A stretch of 64,000 nucleotides of DNA from CAVUPF01 sp963777915 (GTDB lineage Bacteria; Actinomycetota; Thermoleophilia; Solirubrobacterales; 70-9). The notes under the pieces are model-generated. The model was not told the origin of the DNA and searched no databases. It saw only the letters and a list, made by a program, of their open reading frames with translations. The stretch lies in assembly GCA_963777915.1 (NCBI GenBank), contig CAVZSH010000003.1, forward strand, positions 62,001 through 126,000, written 5' to 3'. The translations under genes and the position numbers were made by a program. Positions 17,764 through 26,444 of this stretch are shown here, one piece after another. Position 1 is the first letter of the stretch. Every line of letters begins with the position of its first letter.

Positions 17764-18570
17764 ATGTATGGGAAGCGAACCAACGACGACGGATTGAGCC
17801 AGGCCGAGCTGGAGGCGGCCCGGCTGGGCTTTAGCCAGTACCTACGCCGCAAGCGCTTCTCGCCACAATTCATCAGCCGACACGCCGAGGAACTGTTCGC
17901 ACAGGCGACGCTCGAATACAGCCGCAAGCTCGCCGAGGGGGTCGTGATCGAGAACCCTCCTGGCTGGATGATCGAGTGCGCCTGGCGGCGGACCAAGAGC
18001 CTGCTGGAAGCCGAGGATCGTCGCCCCCGCGTGGTCTCGACCGAGACGAGCGGCCCGCTCGCCGACGAGCTTGGCCGCGACCCCGAGGGTCTCCTGCTGG
18101 GCGAGGAGCGCTTCGGCAAGGTGTGGGCGGCGGTCGAGGAGCTCTCGGCAGATCAGCGCCGCCTGCTGGCGCTCGCCTACTTCGAGGGGATGCCGGTCCG
18201 CGAGGCGGGGCGCCAACTGGGCTGGCACGCCTCCAAGGCACAGCGAGCCCACGAGGGGGCGAGGCGCCGGCTGCACGAGTTGCTCGGGGTGGAGAGCAGT
18301 GACGAGCTGGTGATCGGCCTGGCGGCCTACCTCTCGCTTGCGCGCGCAGGCACCTCCAGGCTTCACCTGCCTGCCGGGTTTGAACCCGCAGCGGACGCGG
18401 TGGGGCGCGGCGCGGCGCACCTCTGGGCGCGCGCCCAGGAGCTTGCGCGCCGCTTCCTGGTCGGCGGCGGCGGCGAGCCGACCAGCGCAGCCGTGGGCGG
18501 CAATGCCGGGCGCGCCGCGGGCGTCTGCGCGGCCGCCGCGCTCGCTTGCCTGGCGTTGGGTGAGAACTGA
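17764..18570 (+). CDS. Sigma-70-like transcription factor of the mobile element, probably C-terminally shortened
   Basis: The 268-residue protein resembles a divergent ECF-type sigma factor. Residues about 20-85 are helical and region-2 like (GWMIECAWRRTKSLLEAEDR), and residues about 115-170 are region-4 like (ELSADQRRLLALAYFEGMPVREAGRQLGWHASKAQRAHEGARRRL) with a helix-turn-helix. The tail, from about residue 195, is Ala/Gly-rich and ends in a hydrophobic AAGVCAAAALACLALGEN. Similar proteins in actinobacterial integrative elements continue past such a tail, so this one may be truncated at its junction with the convergent ArdC-like gene. It probably controls element genes. Confidence 0.62.
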   Translation: MYGKRTNDDGLSQAELEAARLGFSQYLRRKRFSPQFISRHAEELFAQATLEYSRKLAEGVVIENPPGWMIECAWRRTKSLLEAEDRRPRVVSTETSGPLADELGRDPEGLLLGEERFGKVWAAVEELSADQRRLLALAYFEGMPVREAGRQLGWHASKAQRAHEGARRRLHELLGVESSDELVIGLAAYLSLARAGTSRLHLPAGFEPAADAVGRGAAHLWARAQELARRFLVGGGGEPTSAAVGGNAGRAAGVCAAAALACLALGEN

Positions 18571-19178
18571 TCGGAGACCTGATCGACCGTGATCTGGCGG
18601 TCGCGGGGGTCGCAGGTTCCCTGGGCTGAGCCCGGGATCGGTTCGACGACCACGGGGAAGTCGATCGAGGCGCCGAGGGCGACAAGTGGCTCGAATAGAG
18701 ATGCGAGGCTGTCCCCCTCGATCGGCTGTACCGGGGGGTCGAGATCGAGCGGGCCGCCGGGAAAGTCGGGAAGCGGCTCGACCTGGGAGCGGTCGAAGAC
18801 CGCGACGAGGCGAAAGAAGGTGCGCGGCTTGGTGAGCGGATCGGCGCCGGCCTCGCTCCATTCGCGCAGCCGCTTGGCCGAGGGCGGGCAAGGTGCCCAG
18901 ATGCGGATTCCCCGCTCGCCCTTGCGCACCGCGTAGCCGAGGCTGAGCCAGCGGCGAAAGCCCGCGACCCGCGTCGCGCCAGGACGCTGATGCGCGATCA
19001 GCAGCTGGTTGTGGAAGCTGTAGGAGTGGTGGTGGCGGCGGACCGAGAGCCAGCGCTTCCAGCCCTCGGCGCTGCGAAGCTGCTCGATCGCCGCCGCCAT
19101 CAGCTCGCGCTCGGCGGCTCGCTTTTGCTCGCGCTGCTCCTCGCTCAACTCGCGCCGATTTGGGCTCCTCGTTGCCAT
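18363..19178 (-). CDS. ArdC-like antirestriction / ssDNA-binding protein, C-terminal metalloprotease part lost
   Basis: The ATG at 19178 has an excellent AAGGAGG ribosome-binding site. The N-terminal ~130 residues match the ArdC-type ssDNA-binding domain: WKRWLSVRRHHHSYSFHNQLLIAHQRPGATRVAGFRRWLSLGYAVRKGERGIRIWAPC (shown in parts by its key HHHSYSFHNQLL and GERGIRIWAP). The domain normally continues through ITVDxxLSPNAQ into a zinc HELAH motif. Here it reads ITVDQVSDQFSPNAR and then enters the antisense of the sigma-like gene, so the HExxH part is missing. About 70 terminal residues are therefore unlikely to be native. It probably once protected incoming element DNA. Confidence 0.65.
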   Translation of the reverse strand: MATRSPNRRELSEEQREQKRAAERELMAAAIEQLRSAEGWKRWLSVRRHHHSYSFHNQLLIAHQRPGATRVAGFRRWLSLGYAVRKGERGIRIWAPCPPSAKRLREWSEAGADPLTKPRTFFRLVAVFDRSQVEPLPDFPGGPLDLDPPVQPIEGDSLASLFEPLVALGASIDFPVVVEPIPGSAQGTCDPRDRQITVDQVSDQFSPNARQASAAAAQTPAARPALPPTAALVGSPPPPTRKRRASSWARAQRCAAPRPTASAAGSNPAGR

Positions 19179-19300
19179 AACAGCCTCCTTGCTTTGCGCC
19201 GTCCCCGCTGGGCGGGCGATCGCCGAGCGAAAGCACGGCGAAGCCGTGCCAGGCTCGGGAGGCATCGGCAGCCCAGTGGGGGCGGGCGGCGCCGTTCGCC

Positions 19301-19582
19301 CTAGCGCCAGGTCGCACTGGACCCGTAGCCAGTCACCTCAGAGCGCCGATAGGCGGCCGCGTCGCCGCCAGCCTCGGACATCGCCCGGCGAACCTCGGCG
19401 ACCTCGCGACGGCGCTCGCCGCGATCACTGCGCTTGCGGCCCCGCAGGCGTTCGATCTCGGCGGATGCCTGCGCGGAGCTGGCGGGGTAGGCGAAGGACT
19501 CCCCGCAGCGCTCCGCCAGGTCGCGCAGGTAGCGCAGCTGTTTGGAGGTCGGATTCTTGGTGTGTGGCTGGGGATCGGTCAT
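19301..19582 (-). CDS. DUF3072-like small protein
   Basis: The ATG at 19582 gives 93 residues: MTDPQPHTKNPTSKQLRYLRDLAERCGESFAYP then ASSAQASAEIERLRGRK. The KQLRYLRDLAER...FAYP...AQASAEIERL pattern is the DUF3072 domain, a short helical module common on actinobacterial plasmids and integrative elements. Its function is unknown. The first codons lie within the left arm of a long inverted repeat (19562-19673), which could hold the mRNA start in a stem. The gene sits between ArdC-like and ParB-like genes, all on the same strand. Confidence 0.6.
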   Translation of the reverse strand: MTDPQPHTKNPTSKQLRYLRDLAERCGESFAYPASSAQASAEIERLRGRKRSDRGERRREVAEVRRAMSEAGGDAAAYRRSEVTGYGSSATWR

Positions 19583-19673
19583 GGCCCGCCGGACAGCGGG
19601 CCCGGGGAGCCCGGCGCAGCCGGGCGGAGGAGGTCTGCTAGGCGTCAAGGCCATGACCGATCCCCAGCCACAC
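19562..19673. repeat. 25-bp perfect inverted repeat around the start of the DUF3072 gene
   Basis: Bases 19562-19586 and 19649-19673 are exact reverse complements over 25 bases, separated by 62 bases; similarity continues to 19557 and 19676 with a two-base gap. The left arm contains the start codon and first seven codons of the DUF3072 gene, so the right arm is an inverted copy of a coding start. Transcribed, it would form a long hairpin that hides the ribosome-binding region. It could also be a recombination scar. Confidence 0.75.
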
Positions 19674-19776
19674 CAACGAGTACCAATCGAGCCGATCAGG
19701 GCCGGATCACGGCCGAACTTGAAACCAGCTCGCCGGAGGAGAACCGGCCTCGTGGGCTCCCCTCCGGCGAGTGCCT

Positions 19777-21291
19777 TTAGCTGCTCTGGCGGCGCTGGCG
19801 CCGTGGCCGCACCGATTTGGCGTCGGCGGCAAGGAGCTTCTCGACCTTGCCGAGCGTGGGCTCTGACCAGTGGACCCGCCGCGAGCGGGCCAGCTCCCGC
19901 TCGTCGGCGAGCGTGGCGGCGATCAGGGCGTCCGCGACCAACTCCAGCACCTCGTCAGCCGAGCGGGCGTCTTCGACCCGCTTTGCCAGGTATTCGGTGC
20001 ATTGCTCAGGGTCGGCGTAGCTGACCCGCTCGCGAGAGGCACCGGACTTCAGCGCCTTGACCTCGACCTCCTGTAGCTGGGGGAGGACGAGGCGCAGGCC
20101 GCTGGCCGCGAGGCGATCGTTGTCGGCGAGCAGGATCGCGGCGAGTGCCTTGGCGCGAGGGAGGCTGTGCTGCTTTCGACCCGCGCCGCCCCGGCGCTTC
20201 AGCAGGTTGCGGCCGAGCTCTTCGTTGAAGCGCCGCGCCTCTGCCGCCTTCTCCTTGGCCTCGGCTCGCTCCGCCTTGCGGGCCTCCTTGGCCTGCTCGG
20301 GCGTTGGGGCGGGATCGCCCCCGTTCTTGGCGAGCGAGTTGGCCCGCTGCTCGGTCCGTTTGGCGACTTCCTTCTCGATCCGCTCGACCGCACGTTCGGC
20401 GAGGTCGGCCGCGAGCTCGGCATCGGTGATGTAGTCGATGCTCGATTCCCAGCCACCGTGGTCGACCCGGTGCTCGATCAGGCAGCCAGCGGCACGGGCC
20501 GCATCGACTTCGGCCTCGCCGAGACGGATCACCGGGTCCTCTGACTGCTCATAGGGACGGACTGCCGCGCAGCGCTCGGCGAGCGCGCGCTGCTTGTCAG
20601 GATCGGCGATCACCGCGCTGAGGCGGATCGCGCCGGGGGCGATCATCGTCTGATCGCCAAGGAACGGTGACTGTGCGACCGCGACCAGGACATCGTCGAA
20701 GTGCTCGACGAGGTTGCGGCCGCTGATCTCACCGCGCGCTACCAGCTCGCAGGCGCACTCTGCGACGCGGGGTGAGACCTTGGCGACCTTGCGCAGGTCG
20801 CGCTCGGCCTCGACGGGGACGCACCCGGCGGCGATCTGGGACTGGACGCCCTCGGGAAGGGCCAGCAGCCGCAGGTGCTGGCTGACCCAGGCGACCGACA
20901 TCTCGACCTTCTCGGCGATCTCTTTGTGGGTGGTGAGGTTGTCCGCCTCGGCAAGGGCTGCCAGTCCCCTTGCGGTGTCGATCGGGTCGAGGTCCTCGCG
21001 GATCAGGTTCTCGGCGAGGGCGGCGGCGCGAGCGCCGGGGCCTTCGCGGATCAGGACCGGGACCTGCTCGATCCCGGCTCGCTTCGCGGCGATCAGGCGC
21101 CGCTCCCCGGCGATCACGGTGTAGGTGCCGTCCTTCGCCGGTTGGACGGCCAGGGGCTGAACTATGCCCGTCTCGCGCAGGCTGGCCTCGAGCTTTGCGA
21201 GGCCGTCCTCGTCGAATCGGGTGCGGGGGTTGAAGCCCTCCTCGACGGCGATCTTCTCGATGTCGAGGACTGCTGTTGTCGGCTGGCTCAT
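19777..21291 (-). CDS. ParB-family partition-like DNA-binding protein
   Basis: I use the ATG at 21291, which follows a GGAG ribosome-binding site, giving 504 residues. Residues about 8-95 form the ParB N-terminal CTPase-type domain: NPRTRFDEDGLAKLEASLRETGIVQPL and VIAGERRLIAAKRAG with the GERR motif. A helix-turn-helix follows (DNLTTHKEIAEKVEMSVAWVSQHLRLL). The long C-terminal half is charged and probably partly coiled (EQAKEARKAERAEAKEKAAEARR). No ParA gene is adjacent. On integrative elements such proteins stabilise the excised form or act as regulators. Confidence 0.85.
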   Translation of the reverse strand: MSQPTTAVLDIEKIAVEEGFNPRTRFDEDGLAKLEASLRETGIVQPLAVQPAKDGTYTVIAGERRLIAAKRAGIEQVPVLIREGPGARAAALAENLIREDLDPIDTARGLAALAEADNLTTHKEIAEKVEMSVAWVSQHLRLLALPEGVQSQIAAGCVPVEAERDLRKVAKVSPRVAECACELVARGEISGRNLVEHFDDVLVAVAQSPFLGDQTMIAPGAIRLSAVIADPDKQRALAERCAAVRPYEQSEDPVIRLGEAEVDAARAAGCLIEHRVDHGGWESSIDYITDAELAADLAERAVERIEKEVAKRTEQRANSLAKNGGDPAPTPEQAKEARKAERAEAKEKAAEARRFNEELGRNLLKRRGGAGRKQHSLPRAKALAAILLADNDRLAASGLRLVLPQLQEVEVKALKSGASRERVSYADPEQCTEYLAKRVEDARSADEVLELVADALIAATLADERELARSRRVHWSEPTLGKVEKLLAADAKSVRPRRQRRQSS

Positions 21292-21426
21292 GGAGCGCTC
21301 CTTTGTCTCTGACCCCCGCCCGATGCGGGAGCCGCTGCCCCAGATCCGCACGCGGAGCGTGCGAAAATCAGGGGTGGCGGCGAAGCGAGGGCGAGGAGGC
21401 ACAGTGGCACTCGCGATCGGCCCGGC

Positions 21427-21723
21427 TCACTCTTCTCGCGGGGCAACTGCGAAGGTCCGCTCAAGCCCCTCGCGGCTCATCGGGCAGGCACCGAGACGAG
21501 CGGCCTGGCGACGGTAGTCGGCGATCAGGATCGCCAGCTCGGCCTTTGACTCGAAGCCCGCCTCGACGAAGTGGGGCCGCCCGCACCCGTCGCTGGGGTA
21601 GTCATAGACGTAGACCTTGCCCTCGATGCGACGGCCGAGCAGGACGCGCGCTTCGTCGGGGACCGTGTAGTGGCCGAGCACGTTCAGCTTGGCCGGAGCG
21701 GACTGGGTTGCTGTGGCGCTCAT
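21427..21723 (-). CDS. Small hypothetical protein of the mobile element
   Basis: The gene has a strong AGGAGGTG ribosome-binding site before ATG 21723 and encodes 98 residues. The central part, VLGHYTVPDEARVLLGRRIEGKVYVYDYP, looks like a small beta-rich fold, followed by a helical part, ESKAELAILIADYRRQAARLG. I do not recognise a named family. It lies upstream of the ParB-like gene on the same strand, so it belongs to the element's maintenance module. Confidence 0.6.
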   Translation of the reverse strand: MSATATQSAPAKLNVLGHYTVPDEARVLLGRRIEGKVYVYDYPSDGCGRPHFVEAGFESKAELAILIADYRRQAARLGACPMSREGLERTFAVAPREE

Positions 21724-21743
21724 CGCGCACCTCCTGGGCTCGT

Positions 21744-21883
21744 TGGCGGAAGTCGCAGAGCCGTCAGGCAGCGGGCAGGGAGGCGCGGAACCCGAGCCTC
21801 AGCGAGGGCGCATCAGCGAGGCCCGCGAAGCGGTGCCTTGCAGCGCCTCCCTGCCACTGCCAGGCTCGTTGCGGCTTCCGCCA
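21744..21883. repeat. Long imperfect inverted repeat in the gap before the type III RM operon
   Basis: The 339-base gap 21724-22062 has no gene. It contains two arms of about 42 bases (21744-21786 and 21843-21883). Their outer ends pair as TGGCGGAAG with CTTCCGCCA and their inner ends as GGCAGGGAGGCGC (21774-21786) with GCGCCTCCCTGCC (21843-21855), with a partly matching GAGCC/GGCTC middle. Such a structure fits a terminator, a protein-bound maintenance site or an origin-like element for the neighbouring ParB-type module. Confidence 0.6.
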
Positions 21884-22062
21884 AGACCCAGGCTCCGCCG
21901 TGCCACTTCGGCAGCCCGTCGTGGCCATGACCTTTTCGGAGATCTCAAAGCGACGACAATTGGCCTTGGGCAGGAAATCTCCGCCAACAGACAGGATTCG
22001 AGGGTGCTCGCGCCGATTCGGGTTCTAGGCTTGCGCGCTATGCGCACTTACGCGGTGGCAGG

Positions 22063-23829
22063 ATGAGCGTTCGACTGGAGTGGGACGAGAAGCCGACCGA
22101 AGTTGAGCGGCTCAGCCTGCCGTTTCAGACGGTCGAGACAATCAATCAATCGCGGGCGACACGCGATCGCGACAGTGGATCTCTGCTGGCCGGGACGGGT
22201 GGCGGCGTCGACCACCCGCCCAATCAGCTGATTTGGGGGGACAACAAGCTCGTGATGAGCAGCCTGCTGAAGGACTACGCAGGCAAGATCGACCTGATCT
22301 ACATCGACCCGCCGTTCGATACAGGCGCGGATTTCGCGTACAAGGTTGAAGTAGGCGACGAGTCGCTTGAGAAGCAACCGTCGATCCTGGAGGAGCACGC
22401 CTACCGCGACACCTGGGGTCGTGGGCGCGGTTCGTACCTAAGCATGCTGTACGGGCGGCTGCTTTTGATGCACGAGCTTCTTTCAGATACAGGCTCACTG
22501 TTCGTACACCTCGACTGGCATCAGGGTCACTATGTGAAAGTGCTGCTGGATGAGATTTTCGGATCTGAGCGCTTTCTCAACGAGATCATCTGGTGGTACT
22601 ACAACAAGTACCAAGGCAACATTGAGCGCTTTGCGTCAAATCACGACGTAATTTTCTGGTATTCAAAATCGGCTAAATACACATTTAACCGACAGCGTGA
22701 GATTCGTGACAAACCGATCAAACAGATCAGGCGAGTCTGGGACAAAGAGAAGAAGGCGCTCGTCAATGCTAAGGATCCTAAGACGGGCAAAGTGCTCTAC
22801 CAGGAGAGCACCGAACGGACAGTGGATGACGTATGGCGTCTTTCGATGCTGCAGCCCGCTGATAAAACTGAGAATGTAAGGTACGAGACTCAGAAGCCTC
22901 GCTCGCTCGCCCGACGTGTCATCTCGGCATCCACCAATGAGCACGATCTTGTTGCTGACTTCTTTGTCGGATCTGGAACCGTGGCCGTAGCGGCCGAGGA
23001 GCTTGATCGTCGCTGGGTCGGCTGCGATCTTGGCCGCTTTGCGATCCACACCACACGCAAGCGTCTGCTGAACATTCCCGATTGCAGACCGTTCGAGATC
23101 AAGAACCTCGGTGCCTATGAGCGACAGCGGTGGCAACGGGACTCAGGGAACGGCAAGCTGACCGACTACCTGAACACGATCCTTTCCTTCTATAGAGCTG
23201 AGCCGGTTGAGGGCTTCGCGAGCCTCCATGGGCGCAAGGCCGGTCGAATGGTCCACGTCGGTGCCACGGATGCGCCAGTAACCATTGACGAGCTCGAGGA
23301 GCTAATGGACGAGATGGCTGACAACGGTATCGAGGCTTGCGACGTGCTTGGCTGGGAGTGGGAGATGGGCCTGCACGACACGATCAGCGAGACGGCTCGA
23401 CGCCGTGGCCTTGATCTACGTCCGCTTCAGATTCCGCGCGAGATCATCGAACCAGGAATCCGTGATGCCGACGCGGTGCGATTCTTCGAGCTTGCCTACG
23501 TCGACCTCGACGTGAAGCGCAACAAACGCGAGGTCTCGGTCGTGATGAAGGACTTCGCGATCCCGAGCGAGGAGTTGATCCCTCCGAAGGTGCGCGAGCG
23601 CATCGAGAGCTGGTCGGACCTGATCGACTACTGGTCGGTCGACTTCGACTACACAGACGACACCTTCCACAACCAATGGCAGGCCTACCGCACACGGGAG
23701 GTTCCGAAGCTAGCCCGGGAGAGCGACCCCCACGAGTACGAGGAGCCGGGTCGGCATACGATCGTAGTCAAGATCATCGACATCTTCGGCAACGACACAA
23801 CAAAGCTGGCCGAGGTCTCGGTCAAGTGA
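22063..23829 (+). CDS. mod: Type III restriction-modification DNA methyltransferase (Mod)
   Basis: The 588-residue enzyme is a beta-class N6-adenine methyltransferase. Motif IV comes first (LIYIDPPFDTGADF, near residue 85), and the AdoMet-binding motif I comes later (DFFVGSGTVAVAAEELDRRWVGCDLGRFA, near residue 305). The target recognition region lies between them. A C-terminal extension (from about residue 370) is shared with Mod subunits. The gene overlaps the restriction gene by four bases (GTGA). Bases around 22550-22900 are clearly more AT-rich than the flanks, which suggests acquisition from elsewhere. No repeat tract for phase variation is visible. Confidence 0.9.
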   Translation: MSVRLEWDEKPTEVERLSLPFQTVETINQSRATRDRDSGSLLAGTGGGVDHPPNQLIWGDNKLVMSSLLKDYAGKIDLIYIDPPFDTGADFAYKVEVGDESLEKQPSILEEHAYRDTWGRGRGSYLSMLYGRLLLMHELLSDTGSLFVHLDWHQGHYVKVLLDEIFGSERFLNEIIWWYYNKYQGNIERFASNHDVIFWYSKSAKYTFNRQREIRDKPIKQIRRVWDKEKKALVNAKDPKTGKVLYQESTERTVDDVWRLSMLQPADKTENVRYETQKPRSLARRVISASTNEHDLVADFFVGSGTVAVAAEELDRRWVGCDLGRFAIHTTRKRLLNIPDCRPFEIKNLGAYERQRWQRDSGNGKLTDYLNTILSFYRAEPVEGFASLHGRKAGRMVHVGATDAPVTIDELEELMDEMADNGIEACDVLGWEWEMGLHDTISETARRRGLDLRPLQIPREIIEPGIRDADAVRFFELAYVDLDVKRNKREVSVVMKDFAIPSEELIPPKVRERIESWSDLIDYWSVDFDYTDDTFHNQWQAYRTREVPKLARESDPHEYEEPGRHTIVVKIIDIFGNDTTKLAEVSVK

Positions 23830-26444
23830 GCGACGGCTCCTCGCCGCCGACCGCCCTCCCCGATCCCTACGGAATCCGCACGACTCGTCGTCCCAGCGAA
23901 GGCACTCATCTCGTCGACGGTGTTCGGGCCGCAGTCGACGCCTGGCGCGCTAACGACTATCCCGGCGCAAGTGAGACGACGAGGCGGCTGCTCCACTTCT
24001 GGTTTGAGGAGGACCACCGCCGCGAGTCTGGCGAGCCCTTCCAGTTCTTCTTCTGCCAGCGGGAGGCCGTCGAGACCTTCATCTACCTCTCCGAGATCAA
24101 ACGGATCGCCTCCTTCTCGGACCTGCTCGAGTACGCCAGCCAGGCGATCCTGATCGACCCGGCCGAAACGAAGCGCCAGCGACTCGGCATAAAGATGGCG
24201 ACGGGTGCAGGAAAGACCATTGCAATGAGCCTCTGTATCGCCTGGTCCTACTTCCATGCCAGACGGGAGGAGGGCTCGCCGATGGCGACAACGTTCCTGG
24301 TGATTGCGCCAAATGTGATTGTCTTCGAGCGCCTCAAAAGCGACTTTGGGGACGCTGGGACGTTCCGGCGGGATCCATTAGTGCCCCCTGAATGGATGGA
24401 GGACTTCCAGCTCACGGTGGTGCTCCAGGACGAACTGGTGCCGATCACGACACTCGGGGCGCTGTTCCTCACCAACGTTCAGAGGCTCTACGAGCCGCCT
24501 ACGCGCAAGAAAGACACAGAGCCCAATCCGGTCGAGGTCATGGTCGGTCCGCGCGTCAAAGACGGAGCGGGAAGTTCGGCCGAGGAGCTCTTTCAGCGGA
24601 TTGCAGGTTGCGGACGAGTGATGGTCGTCAACGACGAGGCCCACCACGTCTGGTCGGAGAAGCTGAAGTGGAACCAGTCGATCGAGCGGCTTCACACCGA
24701 GTTGCAAGAAGGCGCTCCAGACGACGCCGGGGCTGGAGTCGTCGCGCAGCTCGACTTCTCCGCGACTCCCAAAGACCAGAAAGGCCGAGTCTTCCGCCAC
24801 GTGGTGGTCGACTACCCCCTCGCCGAGGCGGTGGACGCCGGCATCGTCAAGACGCCGGTAATCGGCGAGCTACACGGAGCCGAGCCGGAGCTTGGTGATT
24901 CGGCGGTACAGCGTTACCGCCGTTGGATAGACGCGGCGGTTGGGCGCTGGCAGAAATTTGATGAGGCTCTGGCGCCGGCCGGCGAGCGCCCGGTGCTGTT
25001 CGTGATGTGCGAGAACACGCAGGCCGCCGATGAGGTGGGCGACTACCTCCAGCAGTTCCCAGATTTCGCTGGCGACAAACTGCTCGTTATCCACACGAGC
25101 CGCTCGGGAGAAATCACCAAGGCGGACCTGGACGTCGCCCGCCGGGCGGCGCGGGACATCGATGGCGATGAGAGCCCCGTCCGTTGCATTGTCAGCGTGC
25201 TGATGCTCCGCGAGGGCTGGGATGTCCGAAATGTCTGCGTCATCGTCACCCTGCGCAGCCTCACAGCGAAAGCAAAAATCTTGCCGGAGCAGGCTCTCGG
25301 CCGGGGATTGCGCCGGATGAGCCCGCCCGGCTCCGGCCATGATGAGCGGGTCGTCGTAATCGAGCACGAGGCGTTCCGGGACCTGTGGGATAAGGAGTTA
25401 GACGGCGGCCTGGTTGTTGACCGAGAGGAGATCGACAAGATCGAGCCGGGCGCCCTCGCCATCTACCCAGACGAGGGGAAGAGGCGCTTCGAGATCTCGA
25501 TTCCGATCCTGACACGATCGCTGGCCCTTCAGGAGCTTCCTCTCGATCAGCTCGACCTCGATTCGATCGAATCGCCCCCGGAGCTTCTTGAGGTGCCCAA
25601 GGTGGAGCCCGACGAGTACATCCAATACCGGGGCCGACACCTGATCGACAAGAACATCGTCGAGGAGGACAAGTTCATGGTCCCCTATGCCGAGGATCCC
25701 TCCGGAGTGATCTCCTACTACACGAAGCGGGTCTGCGAGGCGGGAGGGCTCGGTGGCGTTGCCGGCGCATTCGCGGCGCTGGCCCCGATGGTTCGGGCAT
25801 ATCTGGAGTCGCGCGTGTTCGAAGAGCCGGTTGAGCTTGCCGACAAGGTGGTGCTCCGCCGGCTAGCGGAGAACGACGCGCAGGAGCTGGTCAAGAAAGC
25901 ATTCGCGGAGGCAATCCGCGGGCTTCGCCTGACGGAGCGCGAGGCGACGATCACCGAGACGGCGATCCGCATGACCGAGACGCCCCCTTACTCCTGGTCG
26001 CGAGCCACCGTCGACTGCGAGCGGACGGTCTTCAATCTGACCGCAGTCGATAACGACCTCGAGCGACGCTTCGCGCTGTTTCTGGACAGAGCCAGCGATG
26101 TCGCCGCGTTCGCGAAGCTGCCAGTGTTTGGCCGCTTCGCGCTCGAGTACATAGCCACCAACGGCGCCCTCCGCTACTACTACCCCGACTTCGTCGTCCG
26201 GCTTGCCGACGACTCCTGCCTGCTTGTCGAGACGAAGGGCATCCAGGATCCGGACGTGCCGCTCAAGGACCGCCGAGCGCGTCGCTGGTGCCGGGATGCG
26301 ACGCGGTTGACTGGCCGCCCGTGGGAGTACATGCGGACCGATCAGGACGTCTTCGACGTCTTTACGGGTGAAAGTGTCGAGGCTCTGTCCCGATTTGTGG
26401 AAGCCCGACTAGGCCAGCCGCAGGAGGTGCTAGAAGACTCATGA
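23826..26444 (+). CDS. res: Type III restriction enzyme (Res) helicase-nuclease subunit
   Basis: I place the start at GTG 23826, within the end of mod, giving 872 residues. Superfamily 2 helicase motifs are clear: motif I ATGAGKTIAM (near residue 127), motif II VVNDEAHHVW, motif III DFSATPKD, and the C-terminal motifs SVLMLREGWDVRNVCVIVTLR and EQALGRGLRRM. The end carries the type III nuclease module: YYYPDFVVRLADDSCLLVETKG, a PD-ExK site. Res with Mod cuts DNA that lacks methylation at paired, oppositely oriented sites. Both subunits look intact. It overlaps the next small gene by four bases. Confidence 0.9.
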   Translation: MSDGSSPPTALPDPYGIRTTRRPSEGTHLVDGVRAAVDAWRANDYPGASETTRRLLHFWFEEDHRRESGEPFQFFFCQREAVETFIYLSEIKRIASFSDLLEYASQAILIDPAETKRQRLGIKMATGAGKTIAMSLCIAWSYFHARREEGSPMATTFLVIAPNVIVFERLKSDFGDAGTFRRDPLVPPEWMEDFQLTVVLQDELVPITTLGALFLTNVQRLYEPPTRKKDTEPNPVEVMVGPRVKDGAGSSAEELFQRIAGCGRVMVVNDEAHHVWSEKLKWNQSIERLHTELQEGAPDDAGAGVVAQLDFSATPKDQKGRVFRHVVVDYPLAEAVDAGIVKTPVIGELHGAEPELGDSAVQRYRRWIDAAVGRWQKFDEALAPAGERPVLFVMCENTQAADEVGDYLQQFPDFAGDKLLVIHTSRSGEITKADLDVARRAARDIDGDESPVRCIVSVLMLREGWDVRNVCVIVTLRSLTAKAKILPEQALGRGLRRMSPPGSGHDERVVVIEHEAFRDLWDKELDGGLVVDREEIDKIEPGALAIYPDEGKRRFEISIPILTRSLALQELPLDQLDLDSIESPPELLEVPKVEPDEYIQYRGRHLIDKNIVEEDKFMVPYAEDPSGVISYYTKRVCEAGGLGGVAGAFAALAPMVRAYLESRVFEEPVELADKVVLRRLAENDAQELVKKAFAEAIRGLRLTEREATITETAIRMTETPPYSWSRATVDCERTVFNLTAVDNDLERRFALFLDRASDVAAFAKLPVFGRFALEYIATNGALRYYYPDFVVRLADDSCLLVETKGIQDPDVPLKDRRARRWCRDATRLTGRPWEYMRTDQDVFDVFTGESVEALSRFVEARLGQPQEVLEDS

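Noticed and set aside
17842..19317. 491-codon minus-strand frame across the sigma-like and ArdC-like genes
   Set aside because: It reads Arg/Pro/Ala-rich and conflicts with the ArdC-like frame, which has a strong ribosome-binding site and a recognisable domain.
23676..23825. Longer N-terminus for the type III restriction subunit
   Set aside because: The upstream codons overlap mod and read as a shadow. GTG 23826 gives the typical four-base overlap.
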